Shown: positions 54,640 to 63,839, counted from the stretch's first letter. The stretch: 64,000 nt of DNA from Mucilaginibacter sp. KACC 22773 (GCF_028736215.1 NZ_CP117883.1:868001-932000); one strand, 5' to 3'. Notes: generated from the sequence alone by a model not told the origin. Numbers and translations are program-made.

Positions 54640-55734
54640 ATGAAAGTTGCTTTTCTTGGCAAGAATTTTAGAGATACCTATTCTGGCGGTCGGATACACG
54701 CCTGGATGATGGCTCATGCCTTTGCTGCCCGGGAGCATAACGTACATTACTATACAAATACTAAGCCGGTATTCGACGAAGAGCTTAAAGATTACTCGGA
54801 CAGTAGTAATTTTAAGAAAATTTACAACAAGTTCTTTTTATTTTTTCCGCTACAAAAATACGATCTGATCGTAATAATTCCGCACCTCGCGTCAAAAAGG
54901 TCATATTTAATTGATAAGTGGCTGTTTTATCCTCAGCTTATTTTTTTAAAGCGAATTTCGGGTTGCCCTGTAATATATGTTGATTTTGAGAGCCCGAATT
55001 GGATTAATGAGCTTGTTCCTGGAAGCAGGCCAGAAGAAGTTTATAAATATAGCAACAACATTTTGTCAGCTGTTGACGTGATTTTGTCAACTACACAAGA
55101 GGGCATGAAGTATGCGGCTCAATATTATACCAAATATAATAGTGGTTTAAGTTTTAAGCAGGTATACCTTAGCATTAATTCGAGGATTGCAGATAGATTC
55201 GTGAACAGCAAAAAGGAAAAACAAGTTATTTATTTTGGACGATTTGGCGAAAAGCACAAAAACTCCAGTGTTCTTAATGATATTATAAATGCTTTACCCC
55301 CCTATTATACATTGCTTGTGATTGGCAACCCTGAAAAATTAAATGCAGATATATACCAGGCTTTAATCAATCAGGCAAAAGAAAAAGGGATTGAGCTGGT
55401 TTTTAAATCCGGCATTTCCGAGCGAGAAAAGTATGAGCATTTGGCCTTGTCAAAGCTTTTGATCTATAGTTCGTCATTTGAGGGATATGGACTGCCGCCA
55501 ATAGAGGCCCAATATGTTGGTACACCAGTGCTATGTTCTGATATTCCGGTGTTGAGGGAGGTAAATAAAGAAGCTGAGTTTATCAACTTTGACGATAAAG
55601 AAATATTGACTGTCAAAATCAATAGCATGTTAAATGCGGAATATGATAAGAACAAGCTTAAAGCAAGTGTAAGTGCATTTGCAGAGTTTAATAACTATGT
55701 TAAAAATATAAAATATTTAGTTGATTCAATTTAA
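54640..55734 (+). CDS. GT-B glycosyltransferase (GT4-like)
   Basis: The 364-residue protein has a GT-B two-domain layout with the C-terminal donor site motif YSSSFEGYGLPPIEAQYVGTPVLCSD, including the E-x7-E pattern, and an N-terminal YSGGRIHAWMMAHAFAAREH. It adds one sugar to the repeat unit. The next gene follows after one base. Confidence 0.85.
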   Translation: MKVAFLGKNFRDTYSGGRIHAWMMAHAFAAREHNVHYYTNTKPVFDEELKDYSDSSNFKKIYNKFFLFFPLQKYDLIVIIPHLASKRSYLIDKWLFYPQLIFLKRISGCPVIYVDFESPNWINELVPGSRPEEVYKYSNNILSAVDVILSTTQEGMKYAAQYYTKYNSGLSFKQVYLSINSRIADRFVNSKKEKQVIYFGRFGEKHKNSSVLNDIINALPPYYTLLVIGNPEKLNADIYQALINQAKEKGIELVFKSGISEREKYEHLALSKLLIYSSSFEGYGLPPIEAQYVGTPVLCSDIPVLREVNKEAEFINFDDKEILTVKINSMLNAEYDKNKLKASVSAFAEFNNYVKNIKYLVDSI

Positions 55735-55735
55735 C

Positions 55736-56434
55736 ATGAAATACGTTGTAGAAATTCCCGTAAGACTGGGTAGTAAAAGAGTCCCTAAGAAAAACCTTCG
55801 GTTAATAAATGGCAAGCCTATGGTGGCATATGCAATTGAAGCTGCAAAAGCTTCAAAATTTGTTGATAAGGTTTATGTAAATTCAGAGGCCGAAGTAATA
55901 CGTAAGCTTTGTGCTGATTATGGTGTGGAGTTTTATGAAAGAAAACCTGAGCTGGCAGAAGACACTGCTACACAGGATGAATTTAATTATGATTTTCTGT
56001 GCAATGTGGAAGCAGAGAACCTTGTTTTGGTAAATCCGGTGTCTCCACTTGTTTTGCCAGAAGATATTGATAATGTGATCAGATATTATGAAGAGCATAA
56101 GCTTGATTCTTTGATCTCAGTAAAAGAAGAAAAACTGCAGACCTTTTTTGCTGATAAGCCTTTAAATTTCAGAACAGACGGACCTTTGCCAATGACACAA
56201 TCGCTTGTTCCTATACAGCTTTGTGCCTGGACGGTTTGCATCTGGAATGCAAAAAAGTTTAAAGAACATTATGAAAAACACAATTATGCTGTTTTTGTAG
56301 GTAATTACGGCTTGTATCCATTTGATCCGATACGATCTATAAAAGTGTCATCGGAGGAAGATTTTATACTGGCTGAATTGTATTTGAAATCAAAACTGAG
56401 TGATAAATCTAAAGAAATAGCTTACTATGAATAA
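55736..56434 (+). CDS. CMP-sugar-acid-type cytidylyltransferase
   Basis: The 232-residue protein starts at the ATG 55736 (MKYVVEIPVRLGSKRVPKKN). It belongs to the NeuA/KdsB-like acylneuraminate cytidylyltransferase family: IPVRLGSKRVPKKNLRLING is the CTP loop (7-26), with ELAEDTATQDEF and VNPVSPL following. Members join CMP to the anomeric hydroxyl of an ulosonic acid, but no NeuB-type synthase is present, so its substrate must come from another route. It begins the eight-gene set ending at 62027 and overlaps the next gene by eight bases. Confidence 0.82.
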   Translation: MKYVVEIPVRLGSKRVPKKNLRLINGKPMVAYAIEAAKASKFVDKVYVNSEAEVIRKLCADYGVEFYERKPELAEDTATQDEFNYDFLCNVEAENLVLVNPVSPLVLPEDIDNVIRYYEEHKLDSLISVKEEKLQTFFADKPLNFRTDGPLPMTQSLVPIQLCAWTVCIWNAKKFKEHYEKHNYAVFVGNYGLYPFDPIRSIKVSSEEDFILAELYLKSKLSDKSKEIAYYE

Positions 56435-57347
56435 AGTATTAACGTCCCCATCGTCTTTTGGGCAAGTTGGGCCGGAGCCTGTAGAATTACTTATCCAAAA
56501 CGGGTATGAGGTGATTAATAATCCGCATGGAAGAAAGCTTACAGAAGATGAGGTTATTGAATTGGCTAAAGATTGTGTAGGTATCGTTGCTGGCGTTGAG
56601 TCGCTTACCGCAAAAGTGATGGATGCTTTGCCTACGTTGAAATGCATTAGCAGGGTTGGCATAGGCATGGATAGTGTGGATTTAAATTATGCATCCCAAA
56701 AAGGGATTATTGTAACAAATACCCCCGATGGACCAACCCGTGCGGTGGCGGAACTAACCTTGGCGATGACGCTTTCGTTGCTAAGGAAAATTCCGCAGGC
56801 CCATTATGATCTTAAAAATAAAGTTTGGAAAAAACAAGTGGGCAACCTTGCCCTCGACAAAGTTGTAGGTGTTGTAGGTTTAGGGCGTATAGGTAAATTG
56901 GTATCTCAATTATTTAGAGGCATAGGAAACCCTGTAATTGGTTATGATCCGTATGCGGATGCTGCCTGGGCAACAAATAACGGAGTTGAATTGCTTGATT
57001 TTGACGCTGTGTTATCCAAAGCTGATATTGTTACAATCCATGTTCCGGGAAATGAAGATGGATCTGCAGTAATAGGGGCTAAAGAAATTGATTTAATGAA
57101 AAGAGGTGCCTTTCTGGTAAATATATCCCGTGGTGGTATTGTTGATGAAGATGCTTTGTATAATGCGCTTTCAACTAAGAAATTAACCGGAGCGGCAATC
57201 GACGTTTTTTCGACAGAGCCTTATGCCGGACCATTATGCGATCTGGATAATGTTGTACTTACCCCTCACCTTGGGTCATATGCCGAAGAAGGAAAGCTAC
57301 TTATGGAGGTTGACGCTGTTAAAAATTTAATTAACGCACTAAAATAA
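56427..57347 (+). CDS. D-isomer 2-hydroxyacid dehydrogenase (PGDH-like)
   Basis: The 306-residue protein is similar to the catalytic and NAD domains of D-3-phosphoglycerate dehydrogenase without the ACT domain. It has GVVGLGRIGKLVSQL (NAD), ISRGGIVDEDAL (Arg), DVFSTEPY (Glu) and LTPHLGSY (His). It could oxidise a hydroxy acid to a keto acid, or the reverse, on the pathway in this cluster. Overlaps the cytidylyltransferase by eight bases. Confidence 0.88.
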   Translation: MNKVLTSPSSFGQVGPEPVELLIQNGYEVINNPHGRKLTEDEVIELAKDCVGIVAGVESLTAKVMDALPTLKCISRVGIGMDSVDLNYASQKGIIVTNTPDGPTRAVAELTLAMTLSLLRKIPQAHYDLKNKVWKKQVGNLALDKVVGVVGLGRIGKLVSQLFRGIGNPVIGYDPYADAAWATNNGVELLDFDAVLSKADIVTIHVPGNEDGSAVIGAKEIDLMKRGAFLVNISRGGIVDEDALYNALSTKKLTGAAIDVFSTEPYAGPLCDLDNVVLTPHLGSYAEEGKLLMEVDAVKNLINALK

Positions 57348-57354
57348 TACATCT

Positions 57355-58347
57355 ATGAATTATAAAGTTGGTATAATAGGTTATGGTGTAATGGGAAGAA
57401 TCAGGCACCAGGCTATTGATGAAATTAAAAAAGGCGAAGTTATAGCCATATCTGAACCAAACGCAGAAAAAGAAGTTAAAGGCATTCCTAATATCAGCCA
57501 TGAGGAAATAATAAAGCATGCCGATATAGATGTGATTATTGTTTGTACACCAAATTTTTTAAACAAAGATTTAACGATACGAGCGTTAAATGCAGGAAAG
57601 CATGTTTTTTGTGAAAAACCACCTGCCTTTACTGGTGCGGATATACTGGAGATACAAAAAGCTGAAACAGCGAGCGGTAAAAAGCTGATGTACGGTTTTA
57701 ACCATCGCCATCATGATAGCGTTATGAATATCAAACGATTGATAGATAGTGGTGAGTACGGAAAAGTATTGTGGCTCCGTGGCCGCTATGGTAAAAGTGT
57801 AACAAGTGATTATTTTAACCAGTGGAGGGCCAAGAAGGAATTAGCAGGTGGCGGTATTCTGATGGACCAAGGTATTCATATGCTCGACCTGTTCTTATAC
57901 CTTTCTGGCGATTTTGATGTAGTTAAAGCAGAAGTTTCAAATCTTTACTGGCATATGGATGTTGAAGATAACGCTTTCGTAATCCTCAAAGAATCTGCAA
58001 CCGGAAAAGTGGCCTCATTACACTCTACTATGTCACAATGGCGCCACTTGTTTTCATTAGAGATATTTCTTGAAAAGGGGTATATGGTATTAAATGGCCT
58101 GATAACGTCATCAATGTCATATGGTGAAGAAACACTTTCAATTGCCAAAAACAGATCGACCGCACCTGCTGCTACCTGGAAGGACGAAGTTGTAACTAAA
58201 TATGTTGATAATAACAGCTGGCGTTATGAAATGGATCATTTTTTTGACTCCATCGATACAGATACCGCTATCACCATCGGTAATTCGGATGATGCCTACA
58301 AGCTTATGCGTATTATAGATAAAGTATACGAACAAAAAGAATTCTAA
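57355..58347 (+). CDS. Gfo/Idh/MocA family oxidoreductase
   Basis: The 330-residue protein has the Rossmann NAD(P) motif GIIGYGVMGRIRHQA, the signature CEKPPAFT (with the EKP Lys), and a C-terminal half with GGGILMDQGIHMLDL. Family members oxidise or reduce sugar ring or inositol carbons. The substrate is unknown; with the neighbours it may modify a cyclitol or keto acid. Confidence 0.88.
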   Translation: MNYKVGIIGYGVMGRIRHQAIDEIKKGEVIAISEPNAEKEVKGIPNISHEEIIKHADIDVIIVCTPNFLNKDLTIRALNAGKHVFCEKPPAFTGADILEIQKAETASGKKLMYGFNHRHHDSVMNIKRLIDSGEYGKVLWLRGRYGKSVTSDYFNQWRAKKELAGGGILMDQGIHMLDLFLYLSGDFDVVKAEVSNLYWHMDVEDNAFVILKESATGKVASLHSTMSQWRHLFSLEIFLEKGYMVLNGLITSSMSYGEETLSIAKNRSTAPAATWKDEVVTKYVDNNSWRYEMDHFFDSIDTDTAITIGNSDDAYKLMRIIDKVYEQKEF

Positions 58348-58381
58348 TCAATACTCTATTAAAAATAAAAAATCTATTACA

Positions 58382-58987
58382 ATGGAAAGACAAGAAAAAG
58401 TTAAAAGCTATTTGGGTGACTATATCACCAGGTTGACTGATATTTTAAATAAAATTGAAGTTGCAAAACTTGAGCAGGTAATTACCGCTATGATTACTGC
58501 CTTTAAAAAAGGTAACACCATTTATGTTGTTGGTAACGGCGGCAGCGCTGCTACAGCATCGCATATGCAGGCCGATTTCAGGTTTTTTGTTCGCTATTTT
58601 TCAAAATTTCGCCCAAAAATCATCGCTTTAACTGACAACGTACCCATGATTACCGCTATTGGTAACGACAACAACTTTGATGATGTTTTTGTTGAGCAAA
58701 TGCGTGGACAGTTTGTCCCCGGGGATGTTTTAATAGCGATATCAGCAAGCGGAAATTCACCAAACCTTGTTAAGGCCGCTGAATATGCAAATGAACTAGG
58801 CGGTACTTCTATTTCATTCGTTGGATTTCTGGGAGGCAAATTGAATGAAATATCATCAATATCGCTATATACGCCAAACCCTAAAGGCGATTATGGCCCA
58901 ATTGAAGATGTGCATATGATATTAAATCATATAATCGTTAATTACCTTTCAACCGATGATGAGTTTTTATCACTTACGGCTAAATAA
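58382..58987 (+). CDS. GmhA-like SIS isomerase
   Basis: The 201-residue protein has the phosphoheptose isomerase layout: VGNGGSAATASHMQADF, ISASGNSPNLVKAAEYANE and the C-terminal EDVHMILNHIIVNYL with metal/acid His. GmhA turns sedoheptulose-7-phosphate into glycero-manno-heptose-7-phosphate. No hldE/gmhB-type genes are in the window, so it may act on a related C7 phosphate for the cyclase nearby, or be an ordinary heptose enzyme. Confidence 0.82.
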   Translation: MERQEKVKSYLGDYITRLTDILNKIEVAKLEQVITAMITAFKKGNTIYVVGNGGSAATASHMQADFRFFVRYFSKFRPKIIALTDNVPMITAIGNDNNFDDVFVEQMRGQFVPGDVLIAISASGNSPNLVKAAEYANELGGTSISFVGFLGGKLNEISSISLYTPNPKGDYGPIEDVHMILNHIIVNYLSTDDEFLSLTAK

Positions 58988-58996
58988 TTAATCGTT

Positions 58997-59758
58997 ATGG
59001 ATAGCATATCTAACATAAGGATTGATTTTACCGGTAAAATAGCACTCATAACTGGCGGCACCAGAGGTATTGGGAGGGCTATTGCCGCACGTTTTCTAGA
59101 GGCCGGCTCTTCTGTAATTTTAACGGGAACCAATTTATCTGAGATTGAGCAGCTAAACAAGGAAAATGCTATTGAACGGATCAGTTATTTACAACTCGAT
59201 TTTACAGATAAGGAATCGGTTGAACGATTTTTACTGAAGCTGAGTAAATTTGATAGGGTAGATGTGCTAATAAATAATGCAGGAATTAACAAAGTTGCGC
59301 TTAATATAGATACTACGGATGCTGATTTTGATTTGCTCCATAACGTTAATGTAAAGGGACCATATATACTTTGCAGAGAAGTTAGTAAGCTTATGAAAAG
59401 AAATGGTTACGGCCGAATTGTTAATATTACATCTATTTGGAGTACTATCACCAGGCCCGGACGTTCTGTTTACGCTACGAATAAAAATGCAATTGTTGGG
59501 CTTACTAAAACGCTGGCGGTAGAGTTGGGGAAAGATAATATATTGGTAAATGCAGTGGCGCCTGGTTTTACGCTCACTGAGCTTACGGCAGCTACAAACT
59601 CTGCCGAAGATTTGCAAAAATTAACAGAGATTATTCCAATGAACAGAATGGCTCAGCCGGTTGAGATTGCCAATGTTATACTTTTTTTAAGCAGCGATTT
59701 AAATAGTTATTTAACTGGTCAAAATATAATTGTTGATGGAGGATATACTAATGTATAA
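58997..59758 (+). CDS. Classical short-chain dehydrogenase/reductase
   Basis: The 253-residue FabG-like protein has TGGTRGIGRA (cofactor), NNAGINK, catalytic Ser in NITSIWST and Y-x3-K in YATNK. The first-position Asn in YATNKNA fits normal SDR geometry. It probably reduces or oxidises the cyclase product. Its stop overlaps the cyclase start by eight bases, so the two are tightly coupled. Confidence 0.9.
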   Translation: MDSISNIRIDFTGKIALITGGTRGIGRAIAARFLEAGSSVILTGTNLSEIEQLNKENAIERISYLQLDFTDKESVERFLLKLSKFDRVDVLINNAGINKVALNIDTTDADFDLLHNVNVKGPYILCREVSKLMKRNGYGRIVNITSIWSTITRPGRSVYATNKNAIVGLTKTLAVELGKDNILVNAVAPGFTLTELTAATNSAEDLQKLTEIIPMNRMAQPVEIANVILFLSSDLNSYLTGQNIIVDGGYTNV

Positions 59759-60815
59759 TTTTAAAATTAAATCGATTGTTCACGATTACGGTGTGCAGTT
59801 TATTGATGATACGCGAACTGTACTATTTCAGGAGCTTAAAGAAGGTGACGTAATTATCATCGATAATAAAATAAAAGAACTATATAAAGAGCTGCTTCAG
59901 CCCGTACTTGATTTGTATTGGCATATTGGTATTGATGCTTCCGAAAACGTGAAGAGTTATCAGGGGGTAATGTCTATTATTGAGAGCCTGATAGATAATG
60001 GTTTCAGGAAAAATCACAGACTGGTAGCCATAGGAGGGGGTATAACTCAAGATGCTACTGCTTTTATAGCGTCAATCATGTACCGTGGTGTTGACTGGTA
60101 TTTTTTCCCCACTTCACTACTTGCCCAGGGCGATAGTTGTATCGGAAGTAAAACATCTATTAATTTTAATAAATACAAAAATCAGCTGGGGGGCTTTTAT
60201 CCGCCTAACCAAATATTCATTAACCTTGAATTTTTGGACACCCTTTCTATGTGGGACCTGAAGTCGGGAATGGGCGAAATGTGCCATTATTTTATAGTAT
60301 CGGGGGAAGAGGACTTTATGCGGTTCAAAAATGAATATGCGCAAGCCCTTGTTGATAAAAAAGTTTTAGCCGGTATCATCAACAGAAGTCTCGAAATAAA
60401 GAAGAGCTATATTGAGAGGGATGAGTTTGATAAAAACGAACGTCTTGTATTTAATTACGGACATTCGTTTGGGCACGCTATAGAATCACTTACTAATTAT
60501 CGGATACCCCATGGCATTGCTGTAAGTTATGGCATGGATATGGCCAATTTTGTTTCGGTAAAGTTAGGATACATTGATCCTGCGGTTCGTCAAAACATCA
60601 GGGAGTTGTTACATCAGATATGGGAAGGAACGTCTATTACTGATATCTCGCTTGATAAATTTACATCGGCGCTAAGCAAAGACAAAAAGAATGTAGGTAA
60701 AACACTGGGTCTGATCCTTAATAAAGGGTATGGCAAAATATTCAGGGATATGAGGCCGATGGATGAGCAGTTTATTGGATGGATGAACGAATATTTTACA
60801 AACGAATTAAACTAA
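59751..60815 (+). CDS. 3-dehydroquinate synthase-like cyclase
   Basis: The 354-residue protein (ATG 59751) is an AroB-superfamily member. NAD-binding is GGGITQDATAF at 95-105 (AroB usually GGGxxGD), then RGVDWYFFPTSLLAQGDSCI, and metal ligands E176 (SGMGEMCHY), H238 (NYGHSFGHAIE) and H254 (IPHGIAVSYGM). The superfamily also holds sedoheptulose-7-phosphate cyclases that make valiolone-type C7 cyclitols. With no shikimate gene nearby and a GmhA-like isomerase beside it, a specialised cyclase is more likely than housekeeping AroB. The exact substrate is unknown. Confidence 0.85.
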   Translation: MYNFKIKSIVHDYGVQFIDDTRTVLFQELKEGDVIIIDNKIKELYKELLQPVLDLYWHIGIDASENVKSYQGVMSIIESLIDNGFRKNHRLVAIGGGITQDATAFIASIMYRGVDWYFFPTSLLAQGDSCIGSKTSINFNKYKNQLGGFYPPNQIFINLEFLDTLSMWDLKSGMGEMCHYFIVSGEEDFMRFKNEYAQALVDKKVLAGIINRSLEIKKSYIERDEFDKNERLVFNYGHSFGHAIESLTNYRIPHGIAVSYGMDMANFVSVKLGYIDPAVRQNIRELLHQIWEGTSITDISLDKFTSALSKDKKNVGKTLGLILNKGYGKIFRDMRPMDEQFIGWMNEYFTNELN

Positions 60816-60823
60816 GAGATACA

Positions 60824-61276
60824 ATGATAGTTGACAAATTAAAGAATATAGACACTTACAAAGGCATTTCTGACGATATATATGCCGGTTTGCAATACTT
60901 ACAAAACGCCGTTGCTGATATCGAAGTTGGTGTTTACAAGATTAACGAGAATGTGAAGGCTATTGTTAGCGAGTATAATACTGTCGAGAATTTTGAAAGA
61001 GGGTATGAGGCTCATAAACATGTTATTGATATCCAATATCCTATAAGGGGCCTTGAAAGAGTTAAATGGTCGCCAATTGAAGGAATGACTGTAAATATCC
61101 CATATAGTGAAGAGCATGATCGCACATTTTACAAAGATCCTTCAAGTCAGGGTACACATGTTGATATTGGAAACGGAATATTTGCTATCATGTTTCCGGA
61201 AGATGGGCACGGCCCGCAGCATTACGTTAACCAACCTGAATTTATTAAGAAAATAACAATAAAGGTGGCTATTTAA
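60824..61276 (+). CDS. YhcH/YjgK/YiaL (NanQ-like) protein
   Basis: The 150-residue protein from the ATG 60824 is a DUF386 cupin: HKHVIDIQYPIRGLERV, then GIFAIMFPEDGHGPQHYV with the metal-binding His/Glu set. NanQ of E. coli is an anomerase for sialic and related ulosonic acids. Such a step makes sense before CMP activation, which needs one anomer. The frame is open to 60779 inside the cyclase gene, but that part is not family sequence. Confidence 0.82.
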   Translation: MIVDKLKNIDTYKGISDDIYAGLQYLQNAVADIEVGVYKINENVKAIVSEYNTVENFERGYEAHKHVIDIQYPIRGLERVKWSPIEGMTVNIPYSEEHDRTFYKDPSSQGTHVDIGNGIFAIMFPEDGHGPQHYVNQPEFIKKITIKVAI

Positions 61277-61352
61277 TGCGTTATTGGCTCGTCGAGCTTG
61301 CTAAATTTACCAATATTATTTGATGCTCTCAATTTAAATTAGATTATTGCCT

Positions 61353-62027
61353 ATGATTATTCGTCTTTCTCATATTATTTCACAAAATACGCCATCTTAT
61401 GGAAATAAGGATCGGGTATTTATAAGAGACAATTCTTCTATTTTAAAAGGCGAAACAGCAAACACAACTTGTTGGGTGTTTTCAAACAATCACATAGGCA
61501 CCCATATTGATTCATCTTTTCATTTTTGTCAGGATGGAAAAAAGACCTTTGAAATACCATTAGAAGAGTATTTTTACAAAAAGGTTGCTACGGTAGATAT
61601 ACCTTGCAGTGAAGCAAAATTGATAGACGTTGGTGATTTTGACAAATTGTCGTCAATTGACGACAATGTTGAGCTTTTGCTTATACGAACCGGATTTGAA
61701 AATTACCGGAATGATGATAAGTACTGGAATAATAATCCAGGGTTGGCTCCTGAGTTGGCAGATTACTTCAGGACCGAATACCCTAGATTAAGATGTGTGG
61801 GCTTTGATTTTATATCTCTTACCTCATGGAAATTCCGGCCGCAAGGAAGAGAAAGTCACCGGCAGTTCCTTTGCCCCGGCGGCGATAAAAAAAGTATTCT
61901 TGTAATAGAAGATATGGCATTAAACGAAGCTTATCATGAATTTGAATGGGTAGTTGTGGCTCCTTTATTTGTTGAAGATGGAAATGGTGGTGCCGTAACA
62001 GTTTTGGCAAAAAAGCGTGAGCTTTAA
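61353..62027 (+). CDS. Cyclase-family (kynurenine formamidase-like) hydrolase
   Basis: The 224-residue protein (ATG 61353; a TTG lies two codons earlier) has the PF04199 metal motif HIGTHIDSSFHF (H-x-G-T-H-x-D-x3-H) and a C-terminal GAVTVLAKK. Family members hydrolyse amides or lactones and open rings. In this cluster it may open a lactone or remove a formyl group. It ends the set of eight genes that began at 55736. Confidence 0.82.
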   Translation: MIIRLSHIISQNTPSYGNKDRVFIRDNSSILKGETANTTCWVFSNNHIGTHIDSSFHFCQDGKKTFEIPLEEYFYKKVATVDIPCSEAKLIDVGDFDKLSSIDDNVELLLIRTGFENYRNDDKYWNNNPGLAPELADYFRTEYPRLRCVGFDFISLTSWKFRPQGRESHRQFLCPGGDKKSILVIEDMALNEAYHEFEWVVVAPLFVEDGNGGAVTVLAKKREL

Positions 62028-62061
62028 CACTGAAAAAAAAATTACAGCTTGATAAAACATT

Positions 62062-62907
62062 ATGGCATTAGGAAATATTAAACGCTTATTAACCCTAAAA
62101 AGGAGCGACGTTACATTATCAAGGATAGGTAAAGCTGTTTGGAGAAGAATAGTCGATATACCCCAAAAAGTTATTTGGTCTGCTCCTTTCCCTTTTACAA
62201 AAGAGAACAGGAAAGGCATTGAGCAGTTTAAAAACATGCATGCTGGCAAACGATGTTTTTTAATTGCCAATGGGCCAAGTTTAAAGCATGTTGATTTTTC
62301 GTTGTTGAAAAACGAATACACCATTGGGCTAAATCGGATATATTTAATGGAAAAAGATACGGGTTTTTTGCCTACATACTTAGGATGTATTGACATAGAA
62401 GCTCAATTATCCCAATTTATTGATGATTATGATAATTTAGAGTTACCATGTTTTTTTAACTGGGACTATAGACACAAATTTTCAAAAAGAAAAAATCAAT
62501 ACTTTTTAAAAGATAAGTTAACACCTGAATTTTCTACAAATATTGCGAAGCAAGGATATGGTACTGGTCAATCAGTTACTTATATGGCAATGCAGCTTGC
62601 TTTTTATATGGGATTTAGTGAGGTGTACATTATAGGAAAAGATCACTCATACAACACCAACGCAAAATCGGGAACAACTATCAAAAGTACAGGTAAAGAA
62701 GACAATCATTTTATAAAGGGCTATTATAAACCCGGAATGACATGGTTTGCACCCGATTTACAAAGTGAAGAATTCGCCTATAAGTTAGCCCGCAAAGCTT
62801 TTGAGCTGGATGGGAGAGTGATCAAGGATGCAACAATTGGGGGGAACTTGCAAATATTTGAAAAGGTAGACTTTTATTCATTGTTTCCAACAAAAAATGA
62901 GGCATAG
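62062..62907 (+). CDS. DUF115 (Maf/MptE-like) protein, putative CMP-sugar transferase
   Basis: The 281-residue protein has CFLIANGPSLKHVDFSLLK and VYIIGKDHSY, the DUF115 motifs shared with Maf flagellin transferases, which are linked to CMP-nonulosonate donors, and with MptE-like kinases. A hydrophobic stretch is absent, so it is likely a peripheral cytoplasmic enzyme. It follows the CMP set directly, so it is a good candidate for transferring that building block. Pterin kinase is unlikely in this setting. Confidence 0.7.
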   Translation: MALGNIKRLLTLKRSDVTLSRIGKAVWRRIVDIPQKVIWSAPFPFTKENRKGIEQFKNMHAGKRCFLIANGPSLKHVDFSLLKNEYTIGLNRIYLMEKDTGFLPTYLGCIDIEAQLSQFIDDYDNLELPCFFNWDYRHKFSKRKNQYFLKDKLTPEFSTNIAKQGYGTGQSVTYMAMQLAFYMGFSEVYIIGKDHSYNTNAKSGTTIKSTGKEDNHFIKGYYKPGMTWFAPDLQSEEFAYKLARKAFELDGRVIKDATIGGNLQIFEKVDFYSLFPTKNEA

Positions 62908-63092
62908 AAAATCACCGTCAATTAGTGGGTAATATTTGATTTATTATATTAGTAATTGCAAAAAAGATAATTTATCGTAAATTACAGTGTTTTAATTTTA
63001 ATATTTGCCTTGTTTGAAACTAATATTGTTAATGTTTTATTAATTAAAGCAGCTGTATTAAATAAGATACTAGCTACATCAATAAATACAAT

Positions 63093-63839
63093 ATGAAAAA
63101 TATATTCAAAACTATAAGTTGCCTTGGCTATACCGTCTACGCAGACTCATTAGATAAGATTTCTATAAAACGGAAAGCCTTAATTTCAACCATTAATCAA
63201 TATTCATATTGTATAGCTAAAGAGGATGTTGATTTTAAAGAGTCGCTTAAAAGATCTGAAATATTATTGCCCGATGGTATTGCTATTGTTTGGGCTACAA
63301 GATTGCTAACAGGAAAAAGAATAGAGAAAATTGCAGGAGCTGATGTTCATAGTTACTTGTTAAACGAAACGAATTTAAGTAGCGGCTCGTGTTTTTATCT
63401 GGGCTCAACAGATGAAACCCTAAGCGAAATTGTCAACCGAGTAAATGCCGAATATCCCAATATTAAAATTGGGTCATATTCGCCTCCATATAAACCGGAG
63501 TTTAGCGATAACGACAACAAAGAAATACTTAAAGCTATAAACGATTTTAAGCCTGATGTATTATTTGTTGGGATGACAGCCCCGAAACAGGAAAAATGGG
63601 CTTACGCTTTAAAAGATCAAATTGATGCCAATATAATTTGTTCGATAGGTGCGGTATTTGATTTTTATGCCGGTACGGTAAAGCGGCCAAGTAAGTTTGC
63701 AATTAATCTGGGAATGGAATGGCTGCTGAGATTATTAAGGGAGCCGCGACGCCTATGGAGACGATACTTATATTATGGGCCCATTTTTTTGTACGAAATA
63801 TTTTTAATCAAATTTAAAAGAAGGGCTATTCCTTCATAA
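63093..63839 (+). CDS. WecG/TagA/CpsF family glycosyltransferase
   Basis: The 248-residue GT26 protein has LLPDGIAIVWATRLL (PDG with the catalytic Asp), KIAGADV and FVGMTAPKQEKWAY, then FDFYAGTVKRPS and EWLLRLLREPRRLWRRYL. The C-terminal Arg-rich helix docks on the membrane. It likely adds N-acetyl-mannosaminuronic-type or other sugar to a lipid-linked intermediate. A 185-base AT-rich gap before it shows no gene, and it may be a new transcript. Confidence 0.92.
   Translation: MKNIFKTISCLGYTVYADSLDKISIKRKALISTINQYSYCIAKEDVDFKESLKRSEILLPDGIAIVWATRLLTGKRIEKIAGADVHSYLLNETNLSSGSCFYLGSTDETLSEIVNRVNAEYPNIKIGSYSPPYKPEFSDNDNKEILKAINDFKPDVLFVGMTAPKQEKWAYALKDQIDANIICSIGAVFDFYAGTVKRPSKFAINLGMEWLLRLLREPRRLWRRYLYYGPIFLYEIFLIKFKRRAIPS

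Noticed and set aside
55736..56434. Standard sialic acid or legionaminic acid pathway
   Set aside because: No NeuB/NeuC or Leg/Pse aminotransferase or acetyltransferase genes are found alongside the CMP ligase in this window.
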